Positions 1 through 6,801 of a stretch of 14,290 nucleotides of DNA are shown piece after piece. The stretch lies in assembly GCA_017353825.1 (NCBI GenBank), contig JAFMSC010000057.1, positions 1 through 14,290 on the forward strand, given 5' to 3'. The DNA comes from Hyphomicrobiaceae bacterium. GTDB lineage: Bacteria; Pseudomonadota; Alphaproteobacteria; Rhizobiales; Hyphomicrobiaceae. Numbering within the stretch: position 1 is the stretch's first letter; every line of letters begins with the position of its first letter. Below the pieces are notes generated by a model. That model made no database searches. It had not been told where the DNA came from and worked only from the letters and a program-made list of their open reading frames with translations. Made by a program: the position numbers and the translations under genes.

Positions 1-837
1 GCCGCCCTGGGCGCGGCGACGCTTCTGGACCGACCAGGCCAGGCCGGCTTCTACAGGGCTCGTGGTCTCGTCGATGTCGTGACCGTAGAGGCACAAGCCC
101 GCCTCCAGCCGCAGGGAATCGCGGGCACCGAGGCCGACCGGCAGCACACCATCCTCGGCCAGGAGGAGCCGGGCGAGTGGCTCAGCCCCGTCGGCGGCAA
201 GCGAGACCTCGTAGCCGTCTTCGCCGGTGTAGCCGGAGCGCGAGATATGGCAATCGATGCCCCCCACCTTGCCGGGGGCAGCGGTCATGAAGCGAAGCCG
301 CGCGCCCACGTCCGACAGCTTCGCCATTACGTGCTTGGCAAACGGACCCTGCAGGGCCAGCAGGGCGCGCTCGGGCGCCGGCTGCAGCCGCACGGCACCC
401 GGCAGGCGCCCGGCGATGTGAGCGAAGTCCACCACCTTGCGTGACGCGTTCACCACCAGCATGAGGGTGCCATCGTCCTGAGGAGCGGCGGAGCGCGTCA
501 CCATCAGGTCGTCGATGATGCCGCCGTCTTCGTTGAGGAGCTGGGTGTAGCGCAGTTGGCCGGGGCCTAGGTTCACGATGTCGGCCGGCACCAACGCTTC
601 GAGCGCGGCGGCAGTGATGACATGTTCGGGCCCCACCAGATAGGCCTGGCCCATATGTGAGACATCGAACAGGCCGGTGCGGGCGCGCGTGTGCAGATGC
701 TCCTTGAGGATGCCGGGCGCGTACTGCACTGGCATCTCGTAGCCGGCAAATGCCACCATCCGCGCGCCCAGCGCGACGTGCAGCTCGTGGAGCGGCGTGC
801 GCTGCAGGGAAGCGGGAGGACTGGAGGCACCGGCCAT
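1..837 (-). CDS. gcvT: Aminomethyltransferase, glycine cleavage T protein (partial; C-terminus beyond the window edge)
   Basis: The minus strand is open from an ATG at 837 to the left edge, giving 279 residues; the family is usually about 365-380, so the C-terminal quarter is missing. The translation begins MAGASSPPASLQRTPLHELH and carries T-protein/folate-binding signatures: FAGYEMPVQY, GLFDVSHMGQ, NEDGGIIDDLMV, VVNASRK, LLALQGPFA, SRSGYTGEDGYEVS and GLGARDSLRLEAGLCLYGHD. The enzyme moves the aminomethyl carbon of glycine from lipoyl-GcvH to tetrahydrofolate, releasing ammonia. Partners GcvH and GcvP are expected beyond the left edge. Two in-frame upstream ATGs (861 and 870) are alternative starts, because no strong Shine-Dalgarno precedes any of the three; 837 was chosen for its fit to the family N-terminus. 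A glycine riboswitch upstream fits the assignment. Confidence 0.95.
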   Translation of the reverse strand, partial: MAGASSPPASLQRTPLHELHVALGARMVAFAGYEMPVQYAPGILKEHLHTRARTGLFDVSHMGQAYLVGPEHVITAAALEALVPADIVNLGPGQLRYTQLLNEDGGIIDDLMVTRSAAPQDDGTLMLVVNASRKVVDFAHIAGRLPGAVRLQPAPERALLALQGPFAKHVMAKLSDVGARLRFMTAAPGKVGGIDCHISRSGYTGEDGYEVSLAADGAEPLARLLLAEDGVLPVGLGARDSLRLEAGLCLYGHDIDETTSPVEAGLAWSVQKRRRAQGG

Positions 838-898
838 GGGGTCTACTCTGAAGCTCCGCATCGCTCGCATCCCGCGCCATGACAGCGCGAGAAGCGAG

Positions 899-1108
899 CC
901 CCCTCTGTCGCGGAACCTGAGAGATTGAGCGGGCAGCTGTCCGAGCTGGGCCGCCTTACCCCTTCGGTGAGCCGGCCCCAATCTTCAAGGCCGGGCCGGC
1001 TGCTTTCCAGAGTGCCATCGGCCTGCGGTCCGTTTGCCTGAGAGGTTCCGGGGCGGTTGCTCCTTCGGCGCCGGCCCGGCTTCAAGCGAAACCGACCGGT
1101 CTCTCCCA
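899..1108 (-). promoter_or_regulatory. Tandem glycine riboswitch (gcvT leader)
   Basis: Read on the minus strand, two aptamers follow each other. The first starts with GGGAGAGACC (1107-1098) and has GCCGAAGGAGCAA (about 1069-1057) followed by GGAACCTCTCAGGCAAA (about 1048-1032). The second has CACCGAAGGGGTAAGG (about 969-953), CAATCTCTCAGGTTCC and GACAGAGGGGG (ending at 899). The repeated pairing of GAAGGNG(C/T)AA with CTCTCAGG is the hallmark of glycine riboswitch aptamers. The leader ends about 60 nt before the gcvT start. Glycine riboswitches normally turn gcv genes on when glycine is abundant. I see no clear terminator between aptamer 2 and the start codon, so control at translation initiation is possible (inference). 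Confidence 0.93.
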
Positions 1109-1130
1109 CAGGCGTCGATTGGCGAACCGC

Positions 1131-1158
1131 AGGATACGCGCAGGCGACGCCAAGTCAA
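1131..1158 (-). promoter_or_regulatory. Sigma70-like promoter of the gcvT leader
   Basis: On the minus strand TTGACT (1158-1153) and TATCCT (1136-1131) are separated by 16 bp. Transcription would start near 1124, just upstream of the first aptamer at about 1108, which is the expected position for a riboswitch-led gcvT transcript. Matches are read by eye only. Confidence 0.65.
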
Positions 1159-1385
1159 CGCAACACGCGGTAATGTTCGTCACGTTTCCGCAAAGTCCAG
1201 TCCAAGGGATTAGCGCGTGGCGCGGAGCGACCCCTTGTGCGCAGCGTGGGGTGCAGGCTTCTAAATCTAAGCTAATGCTGCGGAGCATGGCTCTTCCAGG
1301 CCTCGGTCAAGCCCCCTGGAGCCGAAGCCGCTGCGGTTGCCGAGCACGCGGGGACGGGCGTGGATTGACAATGGGGAGGCTCGGT

Positions 1386-1459
1386 GATGGCGTTGCCGCC
1401 ATCAGCCTTACGACGGACTTGGTGGATTATGGCGGAGTAAGGCTTCGCTGATCCACCCC
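1386..1459. repeat. Cluster of interleaved inverted repeats (REP-like intergenic element)
   Basis: The region between gcvT's promoter and the lipoprotein stop holds three perfect inverted repeats. GATGGCG/CGCCATC (1386-1392 with 1397-1403) has a 4-nt loop. AGCCTTAC/GTAAGGCT (1404-1411 with 1437-1444) follows directly. GGTGGAT/ATCCACC (1421-1427 with 1451-1457) interleaves with the second, so those two stems could form only alternatively or as a pseudoknot. The GTGGATT...GATCCACC type of sequence resembles short palindromic intergenic repeats I recall from alphaproteobacterial genomes. It also lies just beyond the 3' end of the lipoprotein gene. No T-tract follows on either strand, so I do not call it a terminator. 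The rest of 1160-1474 shows no gene. Confidence 0.55.
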
Positions 1460-1469
1460 ATGCTCCAGG

Positions 1470-1483
1470 GCGGGTTAACCCGC
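1470..1483. repeat. 14-bp perfect palindrome at the lipoprotein stop codon
   Basis: GCGGGTTAACCCGC reads identically on both strands and contains the TAA stop of the minus-strand lipoprotein gene (1477-1475). It has the size of a dyad operator or a cruciform, but its position at a gene's 3' end gives no clear regulatory role. Confidence 0.5.
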
Positions 1484-2098
1484 GCCGGGGACGCTGCGGT
1501 CGAAGCCGACGTAGACTTCGTATTCGCCGGGGCGGGAGCCTTCGGGGATCTGGAAAGTGACCGAACGTACCACGGAAAAGTAACTGATGGGGTTGTCGAG
1601 CGCCACGTCCACGGTGATCCTGGCCTTGTCGGTGGCGATCTTCTGACGCTTGGCGTCGGTCACGAAGACGCTGACGGGCAGTGTGACGCGGCCCGTTCGG
1701 CCCTTCTGGCCCAGCAGCACGCGGCCGGAAAAGCCGTATTTTACGGTAACACGACCCGGCTCGATCTGGCACTCGCGCGCCGTCTTTGTGATCTCGCCGC
1801 GGTGCATCACGGCGAGCCCGTCGCCGACGTGGCCGGGCTCATACATGGTGACGTAGCCGTCGCGGGCCCAGACCTGGAAGCGCGGGCAGCCGTAAGCCAC
1901 ATCGCCAAAGCCGCTGAGCGAGCCGGTCTCGGTCTTGGCCGCGGCCAGGAGCTGGTCCTGGTCAACGGAGCCGGCGTCAGCGGCTTTACCGGAACCGAAC
2001 CAGCCGGAGCCGATACCAGAGGTCAAGGAGGACATGCCGCAACCGCTAAGAGCGGCGAGCAGCGCACCGACAGCGATAGGTCTCGCAGCTGAGACCAT
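1475..2098 (-). CDS. Predicted lipoprotein of unknown function
   Basis: The 207-residue product starts MVSAARPIAVGALLAALSGC, a short basic n-region, a hydrophobic stretch and a lipobox (LSGC) with the modifiable cysteine at residue 20. It should therefore be exported and lipid-anchored. The mature part opens with a Gly/Ser-rich linker, then a mostly beta-looking globular region with two cysteines (YGCPRF and ARECQI) and a C-terminal stretch PEGSRPGEYEVYVGFD. I do not recognise a named family; it looks like a conserved hypothetical. The ATG at 2098 was chosen because it puts the signal sequence at the N-terminus. The frame stays open to 2350, and an ATG at 2179 would add 27 residues. AGGG lies only 3 nt before the chosen start, so translation signals are weak. 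It is divergent from ispH across about 240 bp. Confidence 0.8.
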   Translation of the reverse strand: MVSAARPIAVGALLAALSGCGMSSLTSGIGSGWFGSGKAADAGSVDQDQLLAAAKTETGSLSGFGDVAYGCPRFQVWARDGYVTMYEPGHVGDGLAVMHRGEITKTARECQIEPGRVTVKYGFSGRVLLGQKGRTGRVTLPVSVFVTDAKRQKIATDKARITVDVALDNPISYFSVVRSVTFQIPEGSRPGEYEVYVGFDRSVPGAG

Positions 2099-2179
2099 TG
2101 CCCTGCACACGGTTTGCGTCACGAAGCCCCTGTCCGAACACTTGCCCGGCCTCTTACGGACCGTTATTCCCCTTCCCAT

Positions 2180-2196
2180 AGCGCCGTCTTGGCGCT
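2180..2196. repeat. Small hairpin in the lipoprotein/ispH divergent region
   Basis: AGCGCC (2180-2185) and GGCGCT (2191-2196) form a perfect 6-bp stem around GTCTT. It lies in the leader of the lipoprotein gene. I find no convincing promoter hexamers for either divergent gene in 2099-2336. Confidence 0.4.
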
Positions 2197-2336
2197 CTGT
2201 GGACGATGCCCGGTGATTCAAACTGTAGAGCAAAGGCGATCCGCAGCCAAGTACACGGAATCCTAACCCCTCAGCGAATGCACCGCTGTCTTTGTGGCGC
2301 ACCCCGCCGCGCCCCAGTTCACACGGCCCAGCTCCC

Positions 2337-3338
2337 ATGACCCCACTCAAAATGGCCCGTTCGACACCGACCGATCAGAGCTCCCGGCCACCCCTGACCG
2401 TCCTGCTGGCCGCCCCGCGCGGGTTCTGCGCTGGCGTAGATCGCGCCATCAAGATCGTCGAGCTGGCCCTGAAGCGGTTCGGCCCCCCCGTCTACGTGCG
2501 CCACGAGATCGTCCACAATCGCCACGTGGTGGAATCCCTGAAGGCGAAAGGCGCCATATTTGTGGAGGAATTGGACGAAATCCCTGAAACTAATTCACCC
2601 GTGATCTTTTCGGCACATGGGGTGCCGCGGTCGGTGCCTGCAGCGGCCAAGCACCGGGGGCTGTTTTTTCTCGACGCCATCTGCCCGCTGGTGTTGAAGG
2701 TGCACGCCGAGGCGCGTGCGCACCATGCCGAGGGCCTGGAGATCGTGCTCATCGGCCACGCCGGGCATCCCGAGGTGATCGGCACCCTGGGTCAGCTGCC
2801 GCCGGGCGCGGCAACCCTGTTGCAGACCGTCGAGGATGCCCGCAAGTTCCAGCCCCGCGACCCTGAGCGGCTCGCCTACACCACGCAGACCACCCTCTCG
2901 CTGGACGACACTGCGGCCATTGTGGCGGCACTGAAGGCGCGCTTCCCGACCATCGTGGGGCCGCGCAAGGAGGATATCTGCTATGCCACTACCAACCGCC
3001 AGGCGGCGGTGAAGGCGATCGCGCCGCGTTGCGATGCGATGATTGTTGTCGGTGCGCCCAACAGCTCCAACTCCCTGCGCTTGGTCGAGGTGGCCGAGCG
3101 CGCCGGTTGTGCCAAGGCGCTGCTGGTGCAGCGCGCGGCCGACATCGCCTGGGACACGTTCGCAGACATGGCCACAGTTGGCATCACGGCGGGCGCCTCG
3201 GCGCCGGAGCTGCTCGTGACCGAGATCATCGAGGCGTTCCGGGCGCGCTTCGATGTGACCGTGGAGGAGGTGGCCACGACCGAGGAGCGCATTGCCTTCA
3301 ACGTGCCGCGTGAGCTGCGCGACAGCGGCCCGGCCTAG
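2337..3338 (+). CDS. ispH: 4-hydroxy-3-methylbut-2-enyl diphosphate reductase
   Basis: This is the last enzyme of the MEP isoprenoid pathway, reducing HMBPP to IPP and DMAPP with an oxygen-sensitive Fe-S cluster. The 333-residue product shows the three cluster cysteines in order: PRGFCAGVDRA (C31), DAICPLVLKVH (C116) and EDICYATTNRQ (about C215). It also has the substrate-binding histidines in EIVHNRHVV, FSAHGVPRS and IGHAGHPEV, and the C-terminal NSSNSLRL and GITAGASAPE motifs. Length is normal. The start is uncertain: ATG at 2337 is used, ATG at 2352 is equally possible, and the frame extends to a TTG at 2292. No good ribosome binding site precedes any of them. thrB starts 28 bp downstream, so they are probably cotranscribed. 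Its product feeds the prenyl pool used by the cis-prenyltransferase at 12136. Confidence 0.96.
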   Translation: MTPLKMARSTPTDQSSRPPLTVLLAAPRGFCAGVDRAIKIVELALKRFGPPVYVRHEIVHNRHVVESLKAKGAIFVEELDEIPETNSPVIFSAHGVPRSVPAAAKHRGLFFLDAICPLVLKVHAEARAHHAEGLEIVLIGHAGHPEVIGTLGQLPPGAATLLQTVEDARKFQPRDPERLAYTTQTTLSLDDTAAIVAALKARFPTIVGPRKEDICYATTNRQAAVKAIAPRCDAMIVVGAPNSSNSLRLVEVAERAGCAKALLVQRAADIAWDTFADMATVGITAGASAPELLVTEIIEAFRARFDVTVEEVATTEERIAFNVPRELRDSGPA

Positions 3339-3366
3339 CTCTGGCGAGAGAGGCGCGTGCTCGTAA

Positions 3367-4338
3367 ATGGCCGTCTACACCGAAGTCTCCGACGACGAGC
3401 TTGCGGACCTGGTCGCCAGCTATGGGCTGGGGGCACTGCTGTCTTACAAGGGCATCGCAGAGGGCGTGGAGAACACCAACTACCTCCTGCACACCGAGAA
3501 GGGCCCGATCTTGCTCACGCTCTACGAGAAGCGCGTCATCCCCGAGCACCTGCCGTTCTTCCTGGGCCTGATGGAACATCTGGCCAATGCCGGCATCATC
3601 TGCCCGACTCCGGTGCGCGATAGCGAAGGACGTATGCTGCGCACGCTGGCCGGGCGGCCAGCGGCGCTCGTCACGTTCTTGGAGGGTGTGTGGATCCGGC
3701 GCCCGCAGCCGCGCCATTGCGCCGAGGTGGGCAAGGCGCTGGCCGCCCTGCACATGGCGGGGCGCAGCTTCGGCCTGACGCGCGCCAACGACCTCGGGCT
3801 CGCCGGCTGGCGCCCGCTATTCGCGCACTTCGAGGCCCGCGCCGACGAGATCGATCCGGGGCTTGCCAACACGGTGCGCCAGGAGCTGGATTTCCTTGAA
3901 GCAAACTGGCCGTCCGCGTTGGAGCAGGGGATCATCCACGCCGATCTGTTCCCGGACAACGTCTTCTTTCTGGGCGACCGCCTGTCGGGGCTGATAGACT
4001 TTTATTTCGCCTGCAACGACGCGCTGGCCTATGACATCGCCGTGACCCTCAACGCCTGGTGCTTCGAGAGCGACCACAGCTACAACGTCACCAAAGGGCA
4101 GGCACTGCTGAAGGGCTACGAGAGCGTGCGTCCGCTTCCGCCGCAGGAGCGGGCGGCACTGCCGTTGTTGGCGCGCGGCGCGGCCCTGCGGTTCCTGCTC
4201 ACGCGTGCCTACGACTGGCTGCACACGGCGAGCACCGCGCTGGTCAACCGCAAAGACCCGGCCGAGTTCCTGCGTCGGCTCAAGTTTCATCGCGGGGTGC
4301 GCAGCGCGAACGACTACGGCCTGCTGGAGGGGGCATGA
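3367..4338 (+). CDS. thrB: Homoserine kinase (aminoglycoside phosphotransferase fold)
   Basis: This enzyme phosphorylates homoserine with ATP in threonine synthesis. The 323-residue sequence begins MAVYTEVSDDELADLVASYG, typical of the alphaproteobacterial ThrB that belongs to the APH kinase family and not the GHMP family. The kinase catalytic loop is HADLFPDNVFF (catalytic D193, N198) and the metal-binding loop is GLIDFYFACND (D211). An N-lobe nucleotide region with EGVENTNYLL precedes them. It ends in ATGA shared with rnhA, giving a 4-nt overlap and likely translational coupling. The ispH-thrB-rnhA order is a known alphaproteobacterial cluster. Confidence 0.95.
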   Translation: MAVYTEVSDDELADLVASYGLGALLSYKGIAEGVENTNYLLHTEKGPILLTLYEKRVIPEHLPFFLGLMEHLANAGIICPTPVRDSEGRMLRTLAGRPAALVTFLEGVWIRRPQPRHCAEVGKALAALHMAGRSFGLTRANDLGLAGWRPLFAHFEARADEIDPGLANTVRQELDFLEANWPSALEQGIIHADLFPDNVFFLGDRLSGLIDFYFACNDALAYDIAVTLNAWCFESDHSYNVTKGQALLKGYESVRPLPPQERAALPLLARGAALRFLLTRAYDWLHTASTALVNRKDPAEFLRRLKFHRGVRSANDYGLLEGA

Positions 4339-4841
4339 CCACGCACGCCACCGGCACCACGGCCGCGGCCGGCAAGCCGCACGTCACTATCTATACGGAC
4401 GGGGCGTGCGCCGGAAACCCAGGGCCAGGCGGATGGGGCGCGATCTTGATGTACGGCTCCCATCGCAAGGAGCTTTCCGGCGGGGAGCCGGTTACCACTA
4501 ACAATCGCATGGAGTTGACCGCCGCCATCTCGGCCTTGGAGGCGCTCACAAAGCCCGCGCGCGTGGATCTCCACACAGATTCCGAGTACGTACAGAAGGG
4601 CATCAGCGGCTGGGTTGAGGGCTGGAAGCGCAACGGCTGGCGCACCAGCACCAAGCAGCTGGTGAAGAACGCCGAGCTGTGGCAGCGCCTCGACGCGGCG
4701 CAGGCGCGTCACGACGTGGCCTGGCACTGGGTGCGCGGACACGCGGGGAATCCGGAAAACGAGCGTGCCGACGAGCTGGCCAGGGAGGGCATGCGGCCCT
4801 TCCTGAAGAAGGGCCGCTCGGAGACCCGGCATCAGCGATAG
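4335..4841 (+). CDS. rnhA: Ribonuclease HI
   Basis: RNase HI cuts the RNA strand of RNA-DNA hybrids, for example R-loops and primer remnants. All four acidic active-site positions and the mobile histidine are visible in the 168-residue product: IYTDGACAGNPGPGGWG (D22), NNRMELTAA (E60), HTDSEYV (D82), then WVRGHAGNPENERADELA (H136, D146). An extra Thr/Ala-rich stretch of about 14 residues precedes the usual start of the domain. The ATG overlaps the thrB stop, so it is translated from the thrB message. Its last 10 bp overlap the 3' end of the convergent psiF-like gene, leaving no room for a terminator between them. Confidence 0.97.
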   Translation: MTTHATGTTAAAGKPHVTIYTDGACAGNPGPGGWGAILMYGSHRKELSGGEPVTTNNRMELTAAISALEALTKPARVDLHTDSEYVQKGISGWVEGWKRNGWRTSTKQLVKNAELWQRLDAAQARHDVAWHWVRGHAGNPENERADELAREGMRPFLKKGRSETRHQR

Positions 4842-5068
4842 CCGAGCCCGCCCTTGCCCTTGCCGGTCTTGGCTGCCATCTCGCGCATGCACCTGGAGCG
4901 GAACTGCTTCCGTGCCTTGCCGTGCAGGCCCTTAGCATCGGCCTGGCTGGAGCATTCAATGGACGCAGCAGTGCGTTGTTTCGGGGCCTTGGCGGCCTCC
5001 TGGGCGAAGGCCGAGGCGCAAAAAAGGCTGAGCGCCACTGCACCGGTGAGGAGCACGATACGTTGCAT
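4832..5068 (-). CDS. Small exported PsiF-repeat-type protein
   Basis: The 78-residue product has a clear signal peptide (MQRIVLLTGAVALSLFCASA, likely cut after AFA at residue 22). The mature part is a short basic domain: ECSSQADAKGLHGKARKQFR followed by SRC. The spacing of Cys39 and Cys60 around K-G-L-x-G-x-x-R-K-x-F matches the PsiF repeat, first described in a phosphate-starvation-inducible E. coli protein of unknown function. One repeat is present; E. coli PsiF has two. The ATG at 5068 is preferred over the adjacent GTG at 5071 because GGAGG (5078-5074) sits 5 nt before it. The 3' end overlaps rnhA tail to tail by 10 bp. Confidence 0.8.
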   Translation of the reverse strand: MQRIVLLTGAVALSLFCASAFAQEAAKAPKQRTAASIECSSQADAKGLHGKARKQFRSRCMREMAAKTGKGKGGLGYR

Positions 5069-5155
5069 CACAACCTCCGTTGGTCACCGTACGTCCCCCG
5101 GAAGCGCGATAGGCTGTTGGGTGAGGCTACGCCAGAGCCTTCAAGAATCGTGGTT

Positions 5156-5190
5156 GCCGGCGACTCCGCAGCAAATTTGGAGTCGCCGGC
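5156..5190 (-). other. 12-bp perfect hairpin between the J-domain gene and the psiF-like gene
   Basis: GCCGGCGACTCC (5156-5167) is exactly complementary to GGAGTCGCCGGC (5179-5190), with an 11-nt loop. It lies 44 nt beyond the J-domain gene stop and 88 nt before the psiF-like start, both read on the minus strand. There is no T-tract, so it may be a factor-independent pause site, a 3'-end stabiliser, or a protein-binding dyad; the sequence does not decide. The surrounding 5069-5233 holds nothing else I can support. Confidence 0.6.
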
Positions 5191-5233
5191 GGCCGCCGAG
5201 ATCAACGTCCCCCGCTGTGAACGCCGGCGGCTT

Positions 5234-5974
5234 TTACCGGCCTGATGCCCCCAGGCCAAAGTACGGTGGATCGGCCGGCCGCGGTTCGATCTCGGGTTCG
5301 GAAGCGTGCACCCTGGTGCCCGCCTTGGCGCCCGTGTTGTTGGCACCCGTGTTGTTGGCGCCCGTCCTGGCACCCAATCTGGCACCCAATCTGGCACCCA
5401 TGGCAGGTTCCCCATACCTGCTGTCGGCTGCCGGAGCCCGCGGCGATGCCATGGCGGCCCCTTCCGTCTCCTCGATCCCGGCAATCTCGGGTTCCCAGTT
5501 CGCCTGACGGGTCGCCTGACGAGTTGCCTGACGCGTTGACGTGCGCGCAATCACGGTTGTCCCAAACATGGGCTCGGGCGGTACAGCTGCAGGCCCTTCC
5601 ACGTGCACGGACGTGAGCCAAGCGGTTGCGATCTGCCAAGTCTCGGAGTGAACGCTCACGCCCTGCAAGCCGAGGGCAAGAACGGCCGAGGCCGCGGTCA
5701 GGATGAAGGTGGCGGCCATGACCGCTGCGGACTGTAGGAAATGGCGCCGGGATTGGCTTCGCCGGCGCGCCAGGTGGGCGTCGTAGGCGGCGCGCTTGTG
5801 GGCGTCGCGCAGAACCTGATAGGCCTGCATGAGCTCCCGGAACCGCTCCCCGGCATACCTGCTGTCGGGGTTGAGGTCCGGATGAGTCTTCAGAGCGCAG
5901 CGCCGAAACGCCGACTTGATCCGCTGGTCATCGGCCGTGGAGGCGATTCCCAATACCTTGTAAAGGTCGCGCAC
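5234..5974 (-). CDS. Membrane-anchored J-domain (DnaJ-like) protein with repetitive tail
   Basis: Residues 1-70 form a J-domain (MRDLYKVLGIASTADDQRIK onward) with the HPD tripeptide at 31-33 and the helix IV-type end QVLRDAHKRAAYDAHLARRR. J-domains stimulate ATP hydrolysis by DnaK-type chaperones. A basic stretch is followed by one transmembrane segment at about 79-103, so the N-terminal J-domain is most likely cytoplasmic with the remaining 140 residues outside (positive-inside rule, inference). The tail is low-complexity and repeated: TRQATRQATRQA (about 147-158) and GARLGARLGARTGANNTGANNTGA (about 193-216). It has no Gly/Phe region, zinc finger or client-binding domain of classical DnaJ, so it is a type III J-protein with unknown client. 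The start is GTG at 5974, the first start after an in-frame stop upstream. Confidence 0.85.
   Translation of the reverse strand: MRDLYKVLGIASTADDQRIKSAFRRCALKTHPDLNPDSRYAGERFRELMQAYQVLRDAHKRAAYDAHLARRRSQSRRHFLQSAAVMAATFILTAASAVLALGLQGVSVHSETWQIATAWLTSVHVEGPAAVPPEPMFGTTVIARTSTRQATRQATRQANWEPEIAGIEETEGAAMASPRAPAADSRYGEPAMGARLGARLGARTGANNTGANNTGAKAGTRVHASEPEIEPRPADPPYFGLGASGR
5331..5402 (-). repeat. Short tandem repeats within the J-protein tail (15-nt x2 and 12-nt x3)
   Basis: On the plus strand CCCGTGTTGTTGGCA is repeated at 5331-5345 and 5346-5360 (last base differs). CTGGCACCCAAT follows at 5367-5378, 5379-5390 and, imperfectly, 5391-5402. Unit lengths are multiples of three, so copy changes keep the frame. 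They encode the TGANN and GARL repeats. Confidence 0.85.
5501..5536 (-). repeat. 12-nt tandem repeat x3 within the J-protein tail
   Basis: CGCCTGACGGGT, CGCCTGACGAGT and TGCCTGACGCGT follow one another at 5501-5512, 5513-5524 and 5525-5536. On the minus strand they encode three TRQA units. Divergence is at one or two bases per unit, mostly silent. Confidence 0.85.
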
Positions 5975-6801
5975 TCGAGTTTCCCCGGGAGGACCAGCTT
6001 GCCCTTACGCGCACAGCACAGCATTGAGAGGATAGCGTAAACCGGTCGTTAAAACGATGTCCTTTACAGGTCATCTCGAAGCCTGTGGATAAAAATCAGA
6101 CATCGGCTATTAGTGACGAGCTGGCACTAATACCAGACATCTTGACCAGTGGTCGGGAACGGTGGTCAGGGCCTGAACCAAGCCTGCAACGACCCCGTGA
6201 AATGAGATGGCCGCGCCCGACATGCCCTGCTTGCGCTCATAGGCATCCGGACGCGGCCTGCAGACGACCGATCCTTGGTGCGGGCAAAGTATCGATCGCC
6301 TGCGAACTGCACCTCACGCGAAGGCGGCCAAATTTGCGAGTGCGGCGATATGGGGCCAGGCAAATACGGCAATCCTGCAGGCTTTGCAGCAGGCGTTTTG
6401 CGATTGGTTAACGGCGCAGGAGGGGGGCTCAGCCTGCGTGGACGGTGTCTGCGCCCTAGTCGTACTGAGTTTCCATTCGCTGGGCGCACCCGGATGGATG
6501 AAAGGCGTGCTGCACTGCAGCGAGTTTCTGGATAGTGACGCAGTACAACTAGTTCGTTTAGCGGCGCGCGTCGATCCTGGGTTCAGTCCCCGGCCGACGC
6601 CGGGCGGGAGCACAGGCTCTTCAACGATATTGGCGAACCCGCGGGCGTCCACGTTCTGCCGCGCGAAAACGCGGGCGCGTCTTGCTTGTTTCCCCGGGGT
6701 CGAACCGCGCAGCCACCAGCTCATTGCTTAACGCGTTGATATTGATCCTGATATCTGGTCGAGGTTGGTCTCGCCAAACAGGCACGTCTGCGTCCTGAGG
6801 G
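5975..6801. other. Gene-poor intergenic region between divergent J-protein and spermidine-synthase-like genes
   Basis: No open frame here looks like a protein: candidates lack a ribosome site, family motifs and plausible composition. The part nearest the J-protein is relatively AT-rich and carries short motifs (see 6038-6154). An AT-rich patch at 6736-6756 contains GATAT...ATATC. A T-arm-like stretch near 6572 lacks the rest of a tRNA. I cannot assign any function to 6160-6730. Confidence 0.5.
6038..6154. promoter_or_regulatory. Cluster of DNA-binding-site-like motifs upstream of the J-domain gene
   Basis: Read by eye: TAAA-N7-TTAA at 6038-6052, one base from a CtrA-type TTAA-N7-TTAA box. 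TGTGGATAA at 6084-6092 is the exact complement of the DnaA box TTATCCACA. ATTAGTG/CACTAAT (6109-6115 with 6125-6131) is a 7-bp inverted repeat flanked by direct repeats CAGACAT at 6097-6103 and 6134-6140. GACCA-G-TGGTC at 6144-6154 is a perfect 11-bp palindrome. Individually these could be chance; together, in an AT-richer intergenic stretch, they suggest a regulatory region. Confidence 0.4.

Noticed and set aside
182..880. Long minus-strand open frame over the gcvT region
   Set aside because: It is another frame of the same strand as gcvT. Its translation is Arg/Ala/Pro-rich without motifs, whereas the true frame matches the T protein throughout.
2292..2336. TTG at 2292 as the ispH start
   Set aside because: The extra 15 residues are Pro/Arg-rich, unlike the family N-terminus, and TTG is a rare start with no ribosome site.
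6038..6154. Replication origin
   Set aside because: Only one exact DnaA box and one imperfect CtrA-like site were found, and origin-linked genes such as hemE, dnaA or parAB are absent from the window. Kept only as a regulatory-region candidate.
6540..6605. tRNA-like T-arm CTGGG-TTCAGTC-CCCGG
   Set aside because: The conserved A at loop position 58 is G, and no acceptor stem, D-arm or anticodon arm can be fitted around it.
6085..6731. Several 100-136 residue open frames on both strands
   Set aside because: They overlap one another, have no recognisable motifs, no ribosome sites and a composition typical of random GC-rich frames.
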